Source: Nageia nagi (taxonomy: Eukaryota > Pinophyta). From it: a DNA stretch of 64,000 nt. How positions within the stretch are numbered: position 1 is the first letter of the stretch; each line of letters begins with the position of its first letter. The notes below the pieces were generated by a model that did no database searches, had not been told where the DNA came from, and saw nothing but the letters and a program-made list of their open reading frames with translations. Made by a program: the position numbers and the translations under genes. Shown here one piece after another: positions 23,561 to 34,700 of the stretch. The stretch spans positions 91,450,001 to 91,514,000 of the forward strand of contig JBITNC010000001.1 of the NCBI GenBank assembly GCA_050084985.1, in the 5' to 3' direction.

Positions 23561-25170
23561 ATATCAAATAATGATGCATATTATGTCATGATGTCAAAAT
23601 GCAATTTTATGACACATCATATGATGTAAAATCGTTAAAAAGTAGTAGTGTAGTCAGTTCATGTACAATCCTCAAAGCAAAATAACAATGAATCTTCAGA
23701 AGATTACAATCAAAATTTAGATGAGCTCGTAATGAATATTCACTAGAATGGTACCACGAGTCATTCCATGAAATCTAGACCTCCCAATCTAAAGGGTGCA
23801 TGCCATTGGCAGATTGGGAATGGTATTTCATTGGCTGCATGGAACTTGATGTTTCATATTACGCATAAATCAAAGATAACAGAGCTCAAAGAGTATAACA
23901 AATTTCTCAAGATAGGTGGCATCAAGAGACATCGTAAGTTTAATGTTTGGGATAACCACCTATGAGAGAAATCCGATAGAGATGTCAACCTTCATCTCCC
24001 ATATTTATAACCTATAAGAAAATATAAAGGAGTGAAAGTTGACACATAGCAATAACAATAATCTTTTCTATATTCAAGATAATTTAAAATATAAATCATG
24101 GTATATGATATTACATTGGTCCCAACACATGGTATTGCATTGTAATGAAAATTTATCTTGATATATGTATTATTACCAATTAATCATTTAATAAATCTAA
24201 ATATGATTTAATAAATAAATAACAAATCATTTTTAAGTGTATACACAATGAATGTCTTGTATTTTACTTTATGTCTACACCTCTTGTCAATTTTTTCATT
24301 TTTTATTAAGTGTTAGAGTAGGTTTTCACTTTATTTTTTTCAATAAATCATGATATAGTTACAAGTACTCTTTGAAAGTAAATAGTGAGAATAAAAGGGA
24401 TTTATCTTTAAATTTTTTCCATACTTCCCATTCTTTGTATTTAGAGGAGATAGCTTTAACTTCCAAATAATTTTAAAAAGAGTTTTAGAATTTTTGAAAT
24501 TATCATACCATTTTTCACTCAATTTCTTTCATTTTTTATTTTTCACATATAGCTTGGAGTAACCAATTCTCTTAGGAAGAGAAGAGTAAGGCCTTCTCAC
24601 TTAAATATGGATGGTCCATTTTTGAAAAATATTCCAAGTTGCATACTTAAATATTTATAAAGGTAGAAAAACATCATCAATAAGAACCAAAAAGTTGTAT
24701 TATTTTTATTGAATGTTTAATGCATTGTAAGGGTGTTTATTTTATGTTATGAATATTCACTTATATTGAATTCTTGGTACATATCCCAACATGCAATCAT
24801 AGAGAGTTGGTGATCCAATGCCATAAAAGATATTTATGGATAACATTGTTAAATGTATAAATATTAATAACTTTCAAATGTTTGTTGTTAATGTTAAATA
24901 GTATCCATAATACCCTAAAAGTGGGGTAACATCTATGATGAATAAATTGTACCCATATAAGGTTCATAATTTAAATTTTTTATTAACATACCGAATATTT
25001 AATAAAATTATGATGATTATATTTTCGCATATTGATGATGTGTTTATTCATCCATATTTTTATTTATAATACTTTCATTAAAAAAAATATGATCTTTAAA
25101 TCCATAAATCCATGTATAACACTTTTTTTTTTTACTTTATAATATTGAAAAAAAATAATCTATATAATCA
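23561..25170. other. Gene-free AT-rich DNA
   Basis: No supported gene. The 65-residue frame at 23768-23965 contains CHWQIGNGISLAAWNL, faintly like the end of a plant LINE reverse transcriptase, but too short to call. The rest is poly-A/T-rich and unstructured. Confidence 0.45.
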
Positions 25171-25179
25171 AGAGCCCTC

Positions 25180-26250
25180 GAGAAAAATTTAGAGAGTCGG
25201 TGAAGGTAGTGGTCAAAGGGTTTCACCATTGCCTAGGAAATCCATGAAGCCAAGCCCCAAAGAGGCTGAAGGGTCTGTGCTAGTTAAGAGGTTTCCAAAA
25301 GAACCTTGAAGCAGGGAAAGAAGAACAAGTTTATCCAGAAGCAGAAGAAACCAGGTCTTAAGGAAGTCGATGTCGCCTCAACTTTGATCTCAATTACAAG
25401 TGGATAAAGGTCTGAAGAGCACCAACGCTAAGGAGCAAGAGAGTAAAAATCTCAAGGATGACATACCTGCAAGTATTGCTTCACAAACCAGGACTAGAAG
25501 TGCCAATAACCAGAGTGCAGCAGCAAGGATTTTGCATGGAGGAAATGGAACAGAAGCAGTCAAGAAGGTTAAGTTGATGGAAGATGGATTGTCCAACCGA
25601 GCCAAGGTAGCTCACCAAGTTAACTCTCCAATGTTTATTAATTTAGAAGAGTCCAAACTGAAACCTTTAAAATCAGGAATCTGGGTGAAGGAAAACATAG
25701 CAGCCTTGGAATGCATTCAATTAAGTCTCCACAAGCGCATCCATGCCAAGTCTTGGATGAAGCCCACCTGACGCCCCAACCTCTGACTATACAAGTTTCA
25801 AAAGATTCTAAATTAGAGGAAGGGAAAAAACAAAGTGGAATTTTGCTTAGATATCTCTGGGAGCAGAGTGCAGCAGCGCAAACATATGTTATGAACCCTG
25901 CAGGTACAACAGAAAAGACTCAGATGGAATCTACTAAGAACAAATAGTCTCCAGCTGCTAAGGATCAGAGTGCAACATGAAAGAAGAGGAAGGTAAAGTT
26001 CCAGACTACTCAGGAGTCAGTGAGCCGAAAGGAAGTAAAGAGAGATGAGGAGATTAGAAAGAAACCAGAGCATTCAAGATAGATAAGGAAACAGATTGTA
26101 GCTAAGGGAAGTGAAGAAATGCAACCGTGGGACAGAGTGGTGACAATTCCGATTCAGAAGGGATCCAAGATGAAGTTGGTAGTGGTCAAGCCTCCTACAA
26201 ATAAACTAATCCACAATAGAATGCTTGCTGAAAGCGATGGTACTTGCTGG
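25180..26250 (+). pseudogene. Decayed coding-like remnant, unidentified
   Basis: This stretch has higher GC and fewer stops than its surroundings. Overlapping frames read as a hydrophilic, Lys/Ser/Gln-rich protein: DIPASIASQTRTRSANNQSA in one frame (25400-25771), then in a second frame (25711-25947) LWEQSAAAQTYV, and later KVKFQTTQESVSRKEVK and MQPWDRVVTIPIQKGSK up to about 26250. The switches between frames imply indels. I recognise no domain; a LINE ORF1-like or other transposon protein is possible. The motif (N/D)QSA recurs, which may reflect an internal repeat. Confidence 0.35.
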
Positions 26251-26639
26251 AGGAGTTCGTTGGACTTTTGAGATGCTTGGAGAGAACCCAACTTTTGAAC
26301 AACGTATCTCTCAAGCTCAGTTTGTAAACTTCTATAAATATCATTGTAGTTCTCACTCCTTTCTTTAGGACTTAATAGTTGATTTTCCTTCTTCTAGAAT
26401 TGGGTGGTGGTCTAAACAAATTAGAAGGATTGACGCCTCTCGGTGGCTGAAGTTACAGTTTCTGGCCCTTTTTGGTTATAGGAGGATAGGCGCTTACTGT
26501 TTTGTTTTGTTATCCTTTGTAATCGGTATTCTATAACAAAAAAACCTAACAACTCTTTGTGAAGTTTTGGACGATTTATCAAAACTCTTATTTCTTTATT
26601 AAACAATATTTACCCTTTTAATATATATATTTTGTTTAT

Positions 26640-29180
26640 TAAAAAATGTAATTTGTTGATGTTTGTTTGGCTTATATCTCTATTAAATATGTCAACAATA
26701 TTATCTTAACTAGTTTTGATATAATATATTATATATCAAATAACGTTGAATCTATCTCTTATTCGAATTATTAGTAATTTCCTATACCAATTATCTAATG
26801 TAAATTATTTTTATGTGAATTACTTCTATTTTATGAGTAATTGAATTTATTTTTTTTGAACTATGTGATATATTTATACAATTATGTAGATATATTTTTT
26901 ATTAATCAACTTTTTTTTTTTCAAATTATTTTTCTAAATATAACAAACATATTATTAACCTTTTGATTTAATAACCACAATATAGAATCAAAAGAATTTT
27001 TTTATTTTATTACAATAATTATAGAATCATTACAATTAAAATATCTTCTTGATGTACTGAAAATAGAGATGCTACCTTCATTTACAAAATAATAAAATAA
27101 ATAATATCAATTATAATTTACCCAATGTGAAGCCTTTCCCGTTCAAAAAATACCTAAGCATTTTAAAAAAAACACGGCTTCCGAATAAAATATGATCTTT
27201 CATCATAATTTCTCGAGACAAGTAACATTACATTTTCATTCATTTTGTAAAAAGCAAAAGTCATTGTAGACCACAACAATTTTAGAAATAGCATATTAAA
27301 CGTAAGTAGCATAAAAGAATATGGCTGAATTTTGAATCTCAACTGTATAATTAATTTTAACTAAACCATGTTTTAATCTAGAGAAGCAACTTCAATCAGA
27401 ATTGTCGCTTAAAATACAAAACAAGTACATCCATCAACACAAGATATCATAATCCAAGCCTTAAACCACAAGAACAGATGTGGAGGTGATATCATTTTAG
27501 AATCTGCGCCTGGAAGTTTTCATGCTTTTCGCAGTTGTCAGATTGGCATTCATCTCCTACAGAAAAAGACATTACGTTTGCCACATAAACTATGCGTGGA
27601 GGCTACGATAAGGACTGGCTTGTCGAAGAATAGACACATTATTGAAGTGCTTTTGCTTTTGAATTATAGAAATCTGACACAAGCTTTTATGTCCACATCA
27701 AACGGTTATTGTATCAGGGTAGATTCCTGTTTAGATCGAGTGAGAGGGATTATTTCTTCCTTTTATTTTTAAGCTTATCTGGTTGGTAGGTAAGGGTATT
27801 TGCCAGCAGTTTTAATATGTATTTTAAACTTTTTGTTAAGCGTTCGATTGCTACAGGTTCTGTATTTCAAATGATGAAAATAGTAAAAATTATTTAATAT
27901 TAAAATTTTAGAATTATTGTGATGAGTTTTTTTTTTTGTAAATAAATTTCAGATATGTTTCAACAGCAGGAAGATTTGAATATGGGTCTTTCTTTTTTGA
28001 GAGTTTCAACTATTTATTTTCAACTGAAAGTTTCAATTACCCATCTTCAACTCATCTATCTGTCAATTCATATCATTGTGATAGTTTTTGCTACAATATT
28101 TATAGGTTTCTACTTCTACATTATATTAAATTATATATTTATTAATGTATTTCTATTTTTATTTTTGTAATTTTAATTAGATTACATAGATAAAGAGGTG
28201 AAGTTTTCATAATTTACTCAAAATTATATTTATCAAAGTAAATTCTTTAAAATATCCTAAAGGTTCTAATGATTAATTTCTTTATTTGGAAATTTATATA
28301 AAATAAGATCCAATAAAAAATAAAATGCTCAAAATTGAAGGTCAAAGCTTTAACAAGCATCGTTATACAAATAATATCACTTTTGACATTTTATTAAACA
28401 AATACTATCACTTTTATTGTTGATATTATATTTTATATGTACTTACTTGTCATTTTCATGATAGCATTAATTGGTTAGGTTGTATTACTGAAAGATAATT
28501 TGAGGTTTTTGACTTTATAAGCTTTGATATAGCCAACATCATAAAAAAGATACAAATCATAACATGTTTTATAAGTAAGTTGAAACAACTTTAATTACTT
28601 AGATCAAGAAAATGTTATAATTATTTTTATGAAGACTCCTATTATCATAAAATTTGGATTCTTTAATCATTCTTTCAAACAAAAAATTCAACTTTGAAAA
28701 TTAATTATTAAGAATATCATATTTAACATACAATATCAATACATATTATCTACAACGTATCAATAAACAAATACTACAAATAAAATATTTCTCAAAACTC
28801 TATTGAATATAATAAACATTGTAATTACAAAATTGTGAGAGGAGTTTGATGAAAAAATCAATTATTTAAATTCTCGAAAAGGAAGTCTTAAGTTCAAATC
28901 TCTCCTTCTCACATGCATGATATCTAAAATCTTTTAGAGCTATGAAATTGAACCTAAAAATAAAAAATTTTCAACAACCAAAAAAATTAACAAACGTTAA
29001 ATATAATAAACAATTAAGACAGTTAACTACACATAATACCACCATCATCAATGAACTGTTTAATGAGAAAAAATTAAACCATTAAATAAAAAATTATTCA
29101 TTGATCCAAATGAATAATTTTCTCAAATCAGACAAAATCTTTAAAAACAAAAATAAAACAAATTCTGCAATGAAAACCAA
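26640..29180. other. AT-rich intergenic region upstream of the BURP gene
   Basis: Mostly poly-A/T-rich. A somewhat GC-richer patch at 27490-27770 contains, on the minus strand, TTTTTCTGTAG at about 27557, which looks like a splice acceptor before a short open end, but no gene can be assembled. Near 28830-28930 the words AAGTTCAAATCTC and CTCACATGCATGA resemble a tRNA-type B box and could be a SINE relic. Confidence 0.4.
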
Positions 29181-29386
29181 ATCCAAACCGATTGCCCGAA
29201 AAGCGGATCATTGCATTTCAAAGATGGAGTAGGTTGCACATTACTATCCTGCTGCACTGTCATAATTTTTGTGCATGCAGAAACTCGATTACATACTCCA
29301 ATTTACTTCATTTATAGGCCCGGAACTCCGGTCAGATCTTGGACGATCTATTCGACTCCCGAATCCCTGTAGATGTGAAATCAGTG

Positions 29387-29393
29387 TATAAAT
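29387..29393 (+). promoter_or_regulatory. Candidate TATA box for the BURP gene
   Basis: TATAAAT lies 219 bp before the proposed ATG at 29612. The spacing would need a leader of roughly 190 nt, which is reasonable for a plant gene. No transcript evidence is available. Confidence 0.35.
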
Positions 29394-29611
29394 GTCCGTT
29401 GTGGGGTGGCACTCTTGAGGGATACATTAATTTATTTAATGGGCTTCTGTAAGCAATGAGGTGTTTGATTTCATCACATGTTTGAGGCGCAGGTGAAGAG
29501 ACACACGTCCTCATTCCTTTCAGATTCAGCATTTGATTCAAAATTTAAGGTTTGCCTGTCTGTTTTTGGAATAGTAACTGAAGAGATCGCTCAGGTAGGT
29601 GTTTGTTACAG

Positions 29612-31570
29612 ATGGCCCGCAACGCAATCCTCCTGGTTATAATCATATCGCGATCGCTGTAAGTTTATTAATTCAAGCCAACATTCTCATTCTGACATAG
29701 TATATTCTGATACTTTGATGACCCAGATCAAATACGTATAGGATTTTTATTAATGGGTGTTGGCATAAGAACTTAGTAGATAGTCTGATGCAATGTGGTT
29801 TTGATGAATATTGCAGATCCCAACAATATCTCATGGCGGGAGTGATCCATTTGCAGCGAAGGCTTCTCTCCTGCGCTTCTGGCGTCGTACATTACCCAAC
29901 GTTAGCCTCCCGGCTTTCCTGTGGAACAAGGCCTCTCCTCTCAATGCCACATCTGTTGCTCTCTTTTCTCGCTATTTAACAATCCACACCTTATCTAATC
30001 ACATTACCTCTTTCTGCACCGCTGCCGATCTTCTATGCCCTCGCAAATCAGATAAACACTCGAAACCAGTTTCGGGTCCTTCGGATTTCCAGAGCTACAG
30101 TAGCAAAGACTTCAAACGCTATAAAGCAAGCGACAACTCCTTCAAAAACTACTCCGACTTCGACAACGTTGTCAAGGACGGCTTCAAGGGCTACGGTCGG
30201 GAAGCCAATGGAGGATCGCAGGAGTTCAGAAACTACGCCCCTGGTTCCAACGTCGTGGACGAGGGCTTCGCCAACTACGGAACCGGATCCAGTGCCACCA
30301 GCACCGATTTCTCTTCCTACGGCCACGACACCAACGTCCCCAATCACCACTTCAACAACTACGGCACCGACAGCAACGGCGACGTCCAGAACTTCAAAAG
30401 CTACGCCGACGACTCCAATGTTCTCAAAAACGATTTTGCCGCATACGGCAAGAACCAGAACGGAATTGTGACGAGCTTCACAAGCTACGCAACGAGATCC
30501 AACATTATCACTAATGGTTTCAAAGCCTACGGCGAGGAGGGCAACGGGGGAATTGGGCAATTCAACAGGTACGCTGAGAACGGCAATGTTTTGAAAAACG
30601 ACTTCAATAACTACGGTGCCAATGCAAATGCCGAAGCCGAGAGCTTCAGCAACTATGCCTCGGGTGGGAGTCAGCCGCAGGATGTTTTCAGATCGTATGG
30701 GAAGGGCGGCAATTCTCCGTCTGTTACGTTCTCTTCTTACGGCAAGAATATATCCAGCGCGGCGAACGAGTTCGCCGAGTACGGGAAGGGATCCAGGAGT
30801 CCAACAATGGGCTTCCGATCCTACGCGCAGAACTCCACATTCAAAGACTACGCCAAAAAAGGCGTTTCTTTCTCCGACTACGCCAACAAGACGGGATCCA
30901 ATTCCGCGGCCACAGTGGAGCCGGAAAATTCTTCAGAGAGAGCATGCTGGTCCAGGGCAATACTATCCCCTTCCCAGATATCAGAGACTACATGCCTAAA
31001 AGATCGTTTCTCCCTCGTTCATTGGCCGACAATCTTCCCTTCAGCAATCGAAATCTGTCACAGATTATGACCACATTCCACATTCCGGATAACTCCACGA
31101 TGTCGTCCATGATGTTGCAGACGTTGAGGGATTGTGAGCGTCCCGCTGTGAAGGGAGAGACTAAAAAGTGCGTTACTTCTGTGGAAGGTATGGTGGAGTT
31201 TGCAGTATCGGTTCTGGGTTCCAAAGTGGAGGTGCTGACTACCCAGAACACAGAAGGCTCAGGAAACACAGTGGAGGTGGGCAAAGTGAGGGGGAAAGAT
31301 GGAGGGAAGGTGACGAGATCGGTGTCATGTCATCAGAGCATGTTTCCTTACCTGGTTTATTATTGCCATTCGGTTCCCAAGGTGAGGGTGTACCAGGCGG
31401 CACTGTTCTTGAAAAAGAAGGAGATAAACGAGGGCGTTGCCATATGTCATTTGGATACAACAGAATGGAGTGCAACGCATGGTGCATTCGTAGCGCTGGG
31501 TCATCAACCAGGTAAGATTGAGGTGTGTCACTGGATCTTCCAAAACGACCTCATTTGGGTTGTCTCCTGA
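29612..31570 (+). CDS. BURP-domain protein, polygalacturonase-1 beta-like (frameshifted)
   Basis: The main body (from about 29843) reads DPFAAKASLLRFW...WNKASPLNA, then 21 FxxY repeats spaced mostly 14 residues apart (FKNY, FKGY, FRNY...FKDYAKKGVSFSDY), the hallmark of the PG1-beta/GP1 subfamily. The C-terminal BURP domain follows: PFPDIRDYMPKRSFLPRSLA, then the four Cys-His pairs spaced CH-X10-CH-X25-CH-X25-CH, ending CHWIFQNDLIWV. Such proteins are secreted to the cell wall, where tomato PG1-beta binds polygalacturonase and limits pectin breakdown. A proposed first exon (29612-29658) encodes MARNAILLVIIISRSL, signal-peptide-like, followed by a GTAAGT donor. The frame changes near 30924-30925, where one base is missing, so the repeat region and the BURP domain are out of frame. 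No transposon lies inside it and base composition is GC-richer than the flanks. A young pseudogene or an assembly error would both fit. Confidence 0.88.
29659..29842 (+). other. Proposed intron 1 of the BURP gene
   Basis: The donor is GTAAGT at 29659. The best-looking acceptor, TATTGCAG at 29809-29816, puts the next exon in the wrong frame. AG at 29841-29842 restores the frame and joins directly to DPFAAKAS, but has a weak pyrimidine tract. The boundary is therefore uncertain. Confidence 0.35.
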
Positions 31571-31680
31571 CTCCCTGAGACGGTGTTCTTCCTGGATGTG
31601 GTGGTGTCCTTGGAATTGCCTTTTTCTTGCTTCATTAAATCAAATCTAGACAGAATCACTGGTTTGCTTTCGCCTGCTCT

Positions 31681-31690
31681 ATAAATAAAT
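31681..31690 (+). terminator. Candidate polyadenylation signal of the BURP gene
   Basis: ATAAATAAAT lies about 110 bp after the stop codon at 31568-31570, within the usual plant 3'-UTR range. Confidence 0.4.
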
Positions 31691-31699
31691 CGAATGGAT

Positions 31700-32860
31700 C
31701 CTTGTCACACATTTTATGGGCACAGAGTTTTTTTCAGTTATATCCAAATAGGCAGAGAGAATCATTCCTGGTTTAATGGCCAGGCCGAAATATAGTATTT
31801 GGAATCTGTGTTGATGAGATATGTATTGTTGTCAAAGTTTTTTCAGAAGAGAATATATTATTATGTCATGCATTGGAGTTCCACAGTGCACTGTTTGTGT
31901 GCTCCTCCATGCCATAGGCATGTAGTCCGTGATATTTTAGTTTATTTTATGGGTGTTATCTGTAAACATTATTTAGACTTGATTCGAAGAGTAACCAATC
32001 CAAAAACTCAACATTAAATGGAATGTTAGATATAAATGTGAAAGTAAATAGAATTCAATTATGTTAAATGATCAACTTTTTTATTTACCAAAGGGATTAC
32101 AAGTATCGTATTCAAATAAAAAGATGATGTGTTAAGTATAGGCGATGGTATGTTGTACATGATTTTTTATTTTGTGTTTGGGAAAATCATTTGGCATTGT
32201 TTATAAGGTTTTATAACTGTTCAATCATCTTAAAGTTATATTTTGATGATGTTAAGTATATTTGAAGATTAATTTAGTTATCTTGAAAGTTATATTTTGA
32301 TAATGTTATGTAAATTTTATTTGAATATGATGTTATAATGATCATGTCATATTAACATTAGTTTTGTTTTCAACTAAAATAAAAGTTTATTTTTGTGTAC
32401 TTAATTTAAATTTTATAATAATTTGCTAAAATTTTTAATAAGGTTACATCTTTTAGTTTTTAAGAGATCTTTCTTGTGAAATTAATTATTTTGGATACTC
32501 TTTTCATCTAGAATTTAACCATAATTTTTTCATCTAATTCTAGATATTTTGTAAAAATGTTCCTGTTTTCTATATGTTATTTTAACTTCTTTCCACTATA
32601 ACTATGCATTGTCACATATCCCTAAAAATTATTATAACCAACTATAGATTATTATACAAAATTCTATAGGCAACTTAGAACTATTCTACATATTTATAGG
32701 GAGTTAAAAACTTTTTTACGAATTGTTGTAGATAGCTATAGATAGTTCCATATAATAGTGGGTAACTGCAAATTATTCTATGGGCTGTTGGCAATTTCCA
32801 ATTATTCTATGGATTAATGTAAAACCTATTTTGGATGTTGTTGGATAATCATATTTTTCT
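31700..32860. other. Gene-free DNA after the BURP gene
   Basis: AT-rich. A direct repeat of about 38 bp with GAAAGTTATATTTTGAT(A/G)ATGTTA occurs near 32230 and 32285. The block 32600-32860, with recurring AATTATTCTAT(G)G phrases, may be the tail of a Copia LTR, because it is followed by a primer-site-like sequence. Confidence 0.4.
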
Positions 32861-32869
32861 CATTTGGTA

Positions 32870-33620
32870 TCAAACCTATAGTTAATCATAGTATTAGAGT
32901 CAACCTATATCTAAGGTCCTATTAATGATTTATTATGTCATATTTTTAAGGTTCATTATTATTTGTGTATAATGGCCAACAACACTAACTCTCCTTCAAT
33001 GTACTCTAGTTAATGGACAAGACTATAACCACTAAAGTATTAAAATGAAGATATTATTGATAGGCAATAGTTTATGGGATATCATTGACATTGGTTACAT
33101 TGAGCAAGAAAATTGGAATACACTTGTAGTAGCAAATACAAAAGTAAATAAGTTAGAAGCACAAATAGCAAATTTCTTAGCTCTTTACCATATTTGACTA
33201 GCCTTAGATAATTCTTAAGAATAATTGGATGTAAGATAGTTTAATATGGATGGAAGGCCTTGAAGGAGATTTTCTAAAGGAGTGAACAAGATAAATAAGT
33301 TAAGTTACAAGCTCTAAGAAGAGAGTTTTAGAGTCTTAAAATGCAAGAGGTTAAGAATGTTAGTGCCTATTGTGTGAGGGTTAAGTTTATTGTTAATAAG
33401 ATGATTACTTTGGGAGATATATTAGAAAAAAATGTTATTGATAAGTTAGAATGATAGATGGATGATAACTTGTGGAAGAGAATATCATTTTGATTTATAT
33501 CTAATAAAAGAGGTTATACATTTTAAAGCATTGAGAGAAAGTATAAGATGAGAGAAACATACTATTATTGTAGAAATGCATCATTTTCTCAATAAGGATG
33601 AATACTTGAGGAAGATTGGG
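32870..33620 (+). pseudogene. gag: Copia gag remnant with degenerate Met-tRNA primer site
   Basis: TTGGTATCAAACCTA at about 32869 resembles the initiator-Met primer site TGGTATCAGAGC. Downstream, near 33005-33110, the + strand reads LNGQDYNH.SIKMKILLIGNSLWDIIDIGYIE, matching the L.GENY..W...M..LL....LWD.V..GY.E pattern of plant Copia gag. Later pieces (KALRESI, near 33520) look like the second half of the gag domain. Stops and shifts abound. No protease, integrase or RT of this element was found downstream. Confidence 0.65.
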
Positions 33621-34614
33621 AGTGTGATAGTAGAATTTAAATCCTTACCCATACCATGGATGAAAGTGGTACAAGTTATCATGCAATAAATAACCCTAGA
33701 TAACATACCCATAGTTATGAGGATCTTTCTCTTTAAATTCTTGAATATGCTCCATAGAGATATACATATTAAATTATCAAGATTTTTGTTGAAATTGTTG
33801 GAAAACATAGTAAACAATGTGCCATGAGGAAGAATAAAAACACCCCTATATCAGGGTCTAATAGTGATAGTATTTAATATTCTAGATAATAAAAAATATT
33901 AAGTGGAGTTAAGTACTATGTTTAGAAGAAGTGAATGCACAAAATCATTATAACATGAAGGAATAAATAACCCTAATCTAAGGGGATTAGGAAGGTCCAA
34001 AGGGAAACAAGAGGAAGTAGAGGAGCTAGTGGTTGTAAGGTATGCCTATAGCCTTTACAATAAAGCCAAAAGATCAAAAAAATATGGAGGTATCAAATGA
34101 AGCAAAGAATCAATTGAAATCAAACTTTGCCTCATTAAGTTCAAATCTAATGGATACGAATGAAAAGAAGCTACAGTAAAAGGAAGTGAAAATCAATAAA
34201 GAAACCAAGTTTCCTTTGAGGTGAATTCTAAAAACCTTGCAACATAACTAATATTGAAGGATTTAATGGATGTAAGTAAAAATATAAGTATGACAATGGT
34301 AGAAAATCTTGAAGAATCATATGATATTCTTGAAGAGATGAAAAAATATTTTAGTGAATTGGTGGACTTACCTAATATGGATATTTAACTTATAATCTAT
34401 GATACATATGCATGTTCTTATTTTTCACATTATAGTTTCGCTTATCATTATTATCTTGGATGGATAATAATTTTTCTTTAATTAAGAAATATAATTAAAA
34501 AGATGGATGATCTTTTACAAAATATTTAAAGGAAAATTTTGAACCCTCTCCTCTAATATTAAAAATAGTATTGATAATAAAATTTTGAGAACATCATCCT
34601 AAGGTGGAATCATA

Positions 34615-34700
34615 CACTACACAAAAAATGATATTTTAGGGTAATTTTAAACCACCCTTAAAGAATTTTAAGGGTGGTTAAATTTAGTTATCAACTTTTC
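34615..34700 (+). other. Candidate CACTA-type transposon terminus with subterminal hairpin
   Basis: CACTACACAAAAAATG is preceded by ATA and followed at about 34648-34680 by an almost perfect hairpin, AACCACCCTTAAA and its complement. CACTA elements start with CACTACAA-like ends and carry subterminal inverted motifs. The matching TAGTG end was not found, and the TNP2 remnant is 17 kb away. Confidence 0.3.

Noticed and set aside
27490-27772. Possible terminal exon on the minus strand (acceptor TTTTTCTGTAG, then a short open end)
   Set aside because: Too short, two frames are equally possible, and no upstream exon or family match was found.
30048-30560. 170-residue minus frame across the BURP gene
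   Set aside because: Antisense shadow of the FxxY-repeat coding sequence.
30169-30999. Pro/Thr-rich + frames within the BURP gene
   Set aside because: Out-of-frame shadows of the repeat region; the repeat-bearing frame is the one matching the family.
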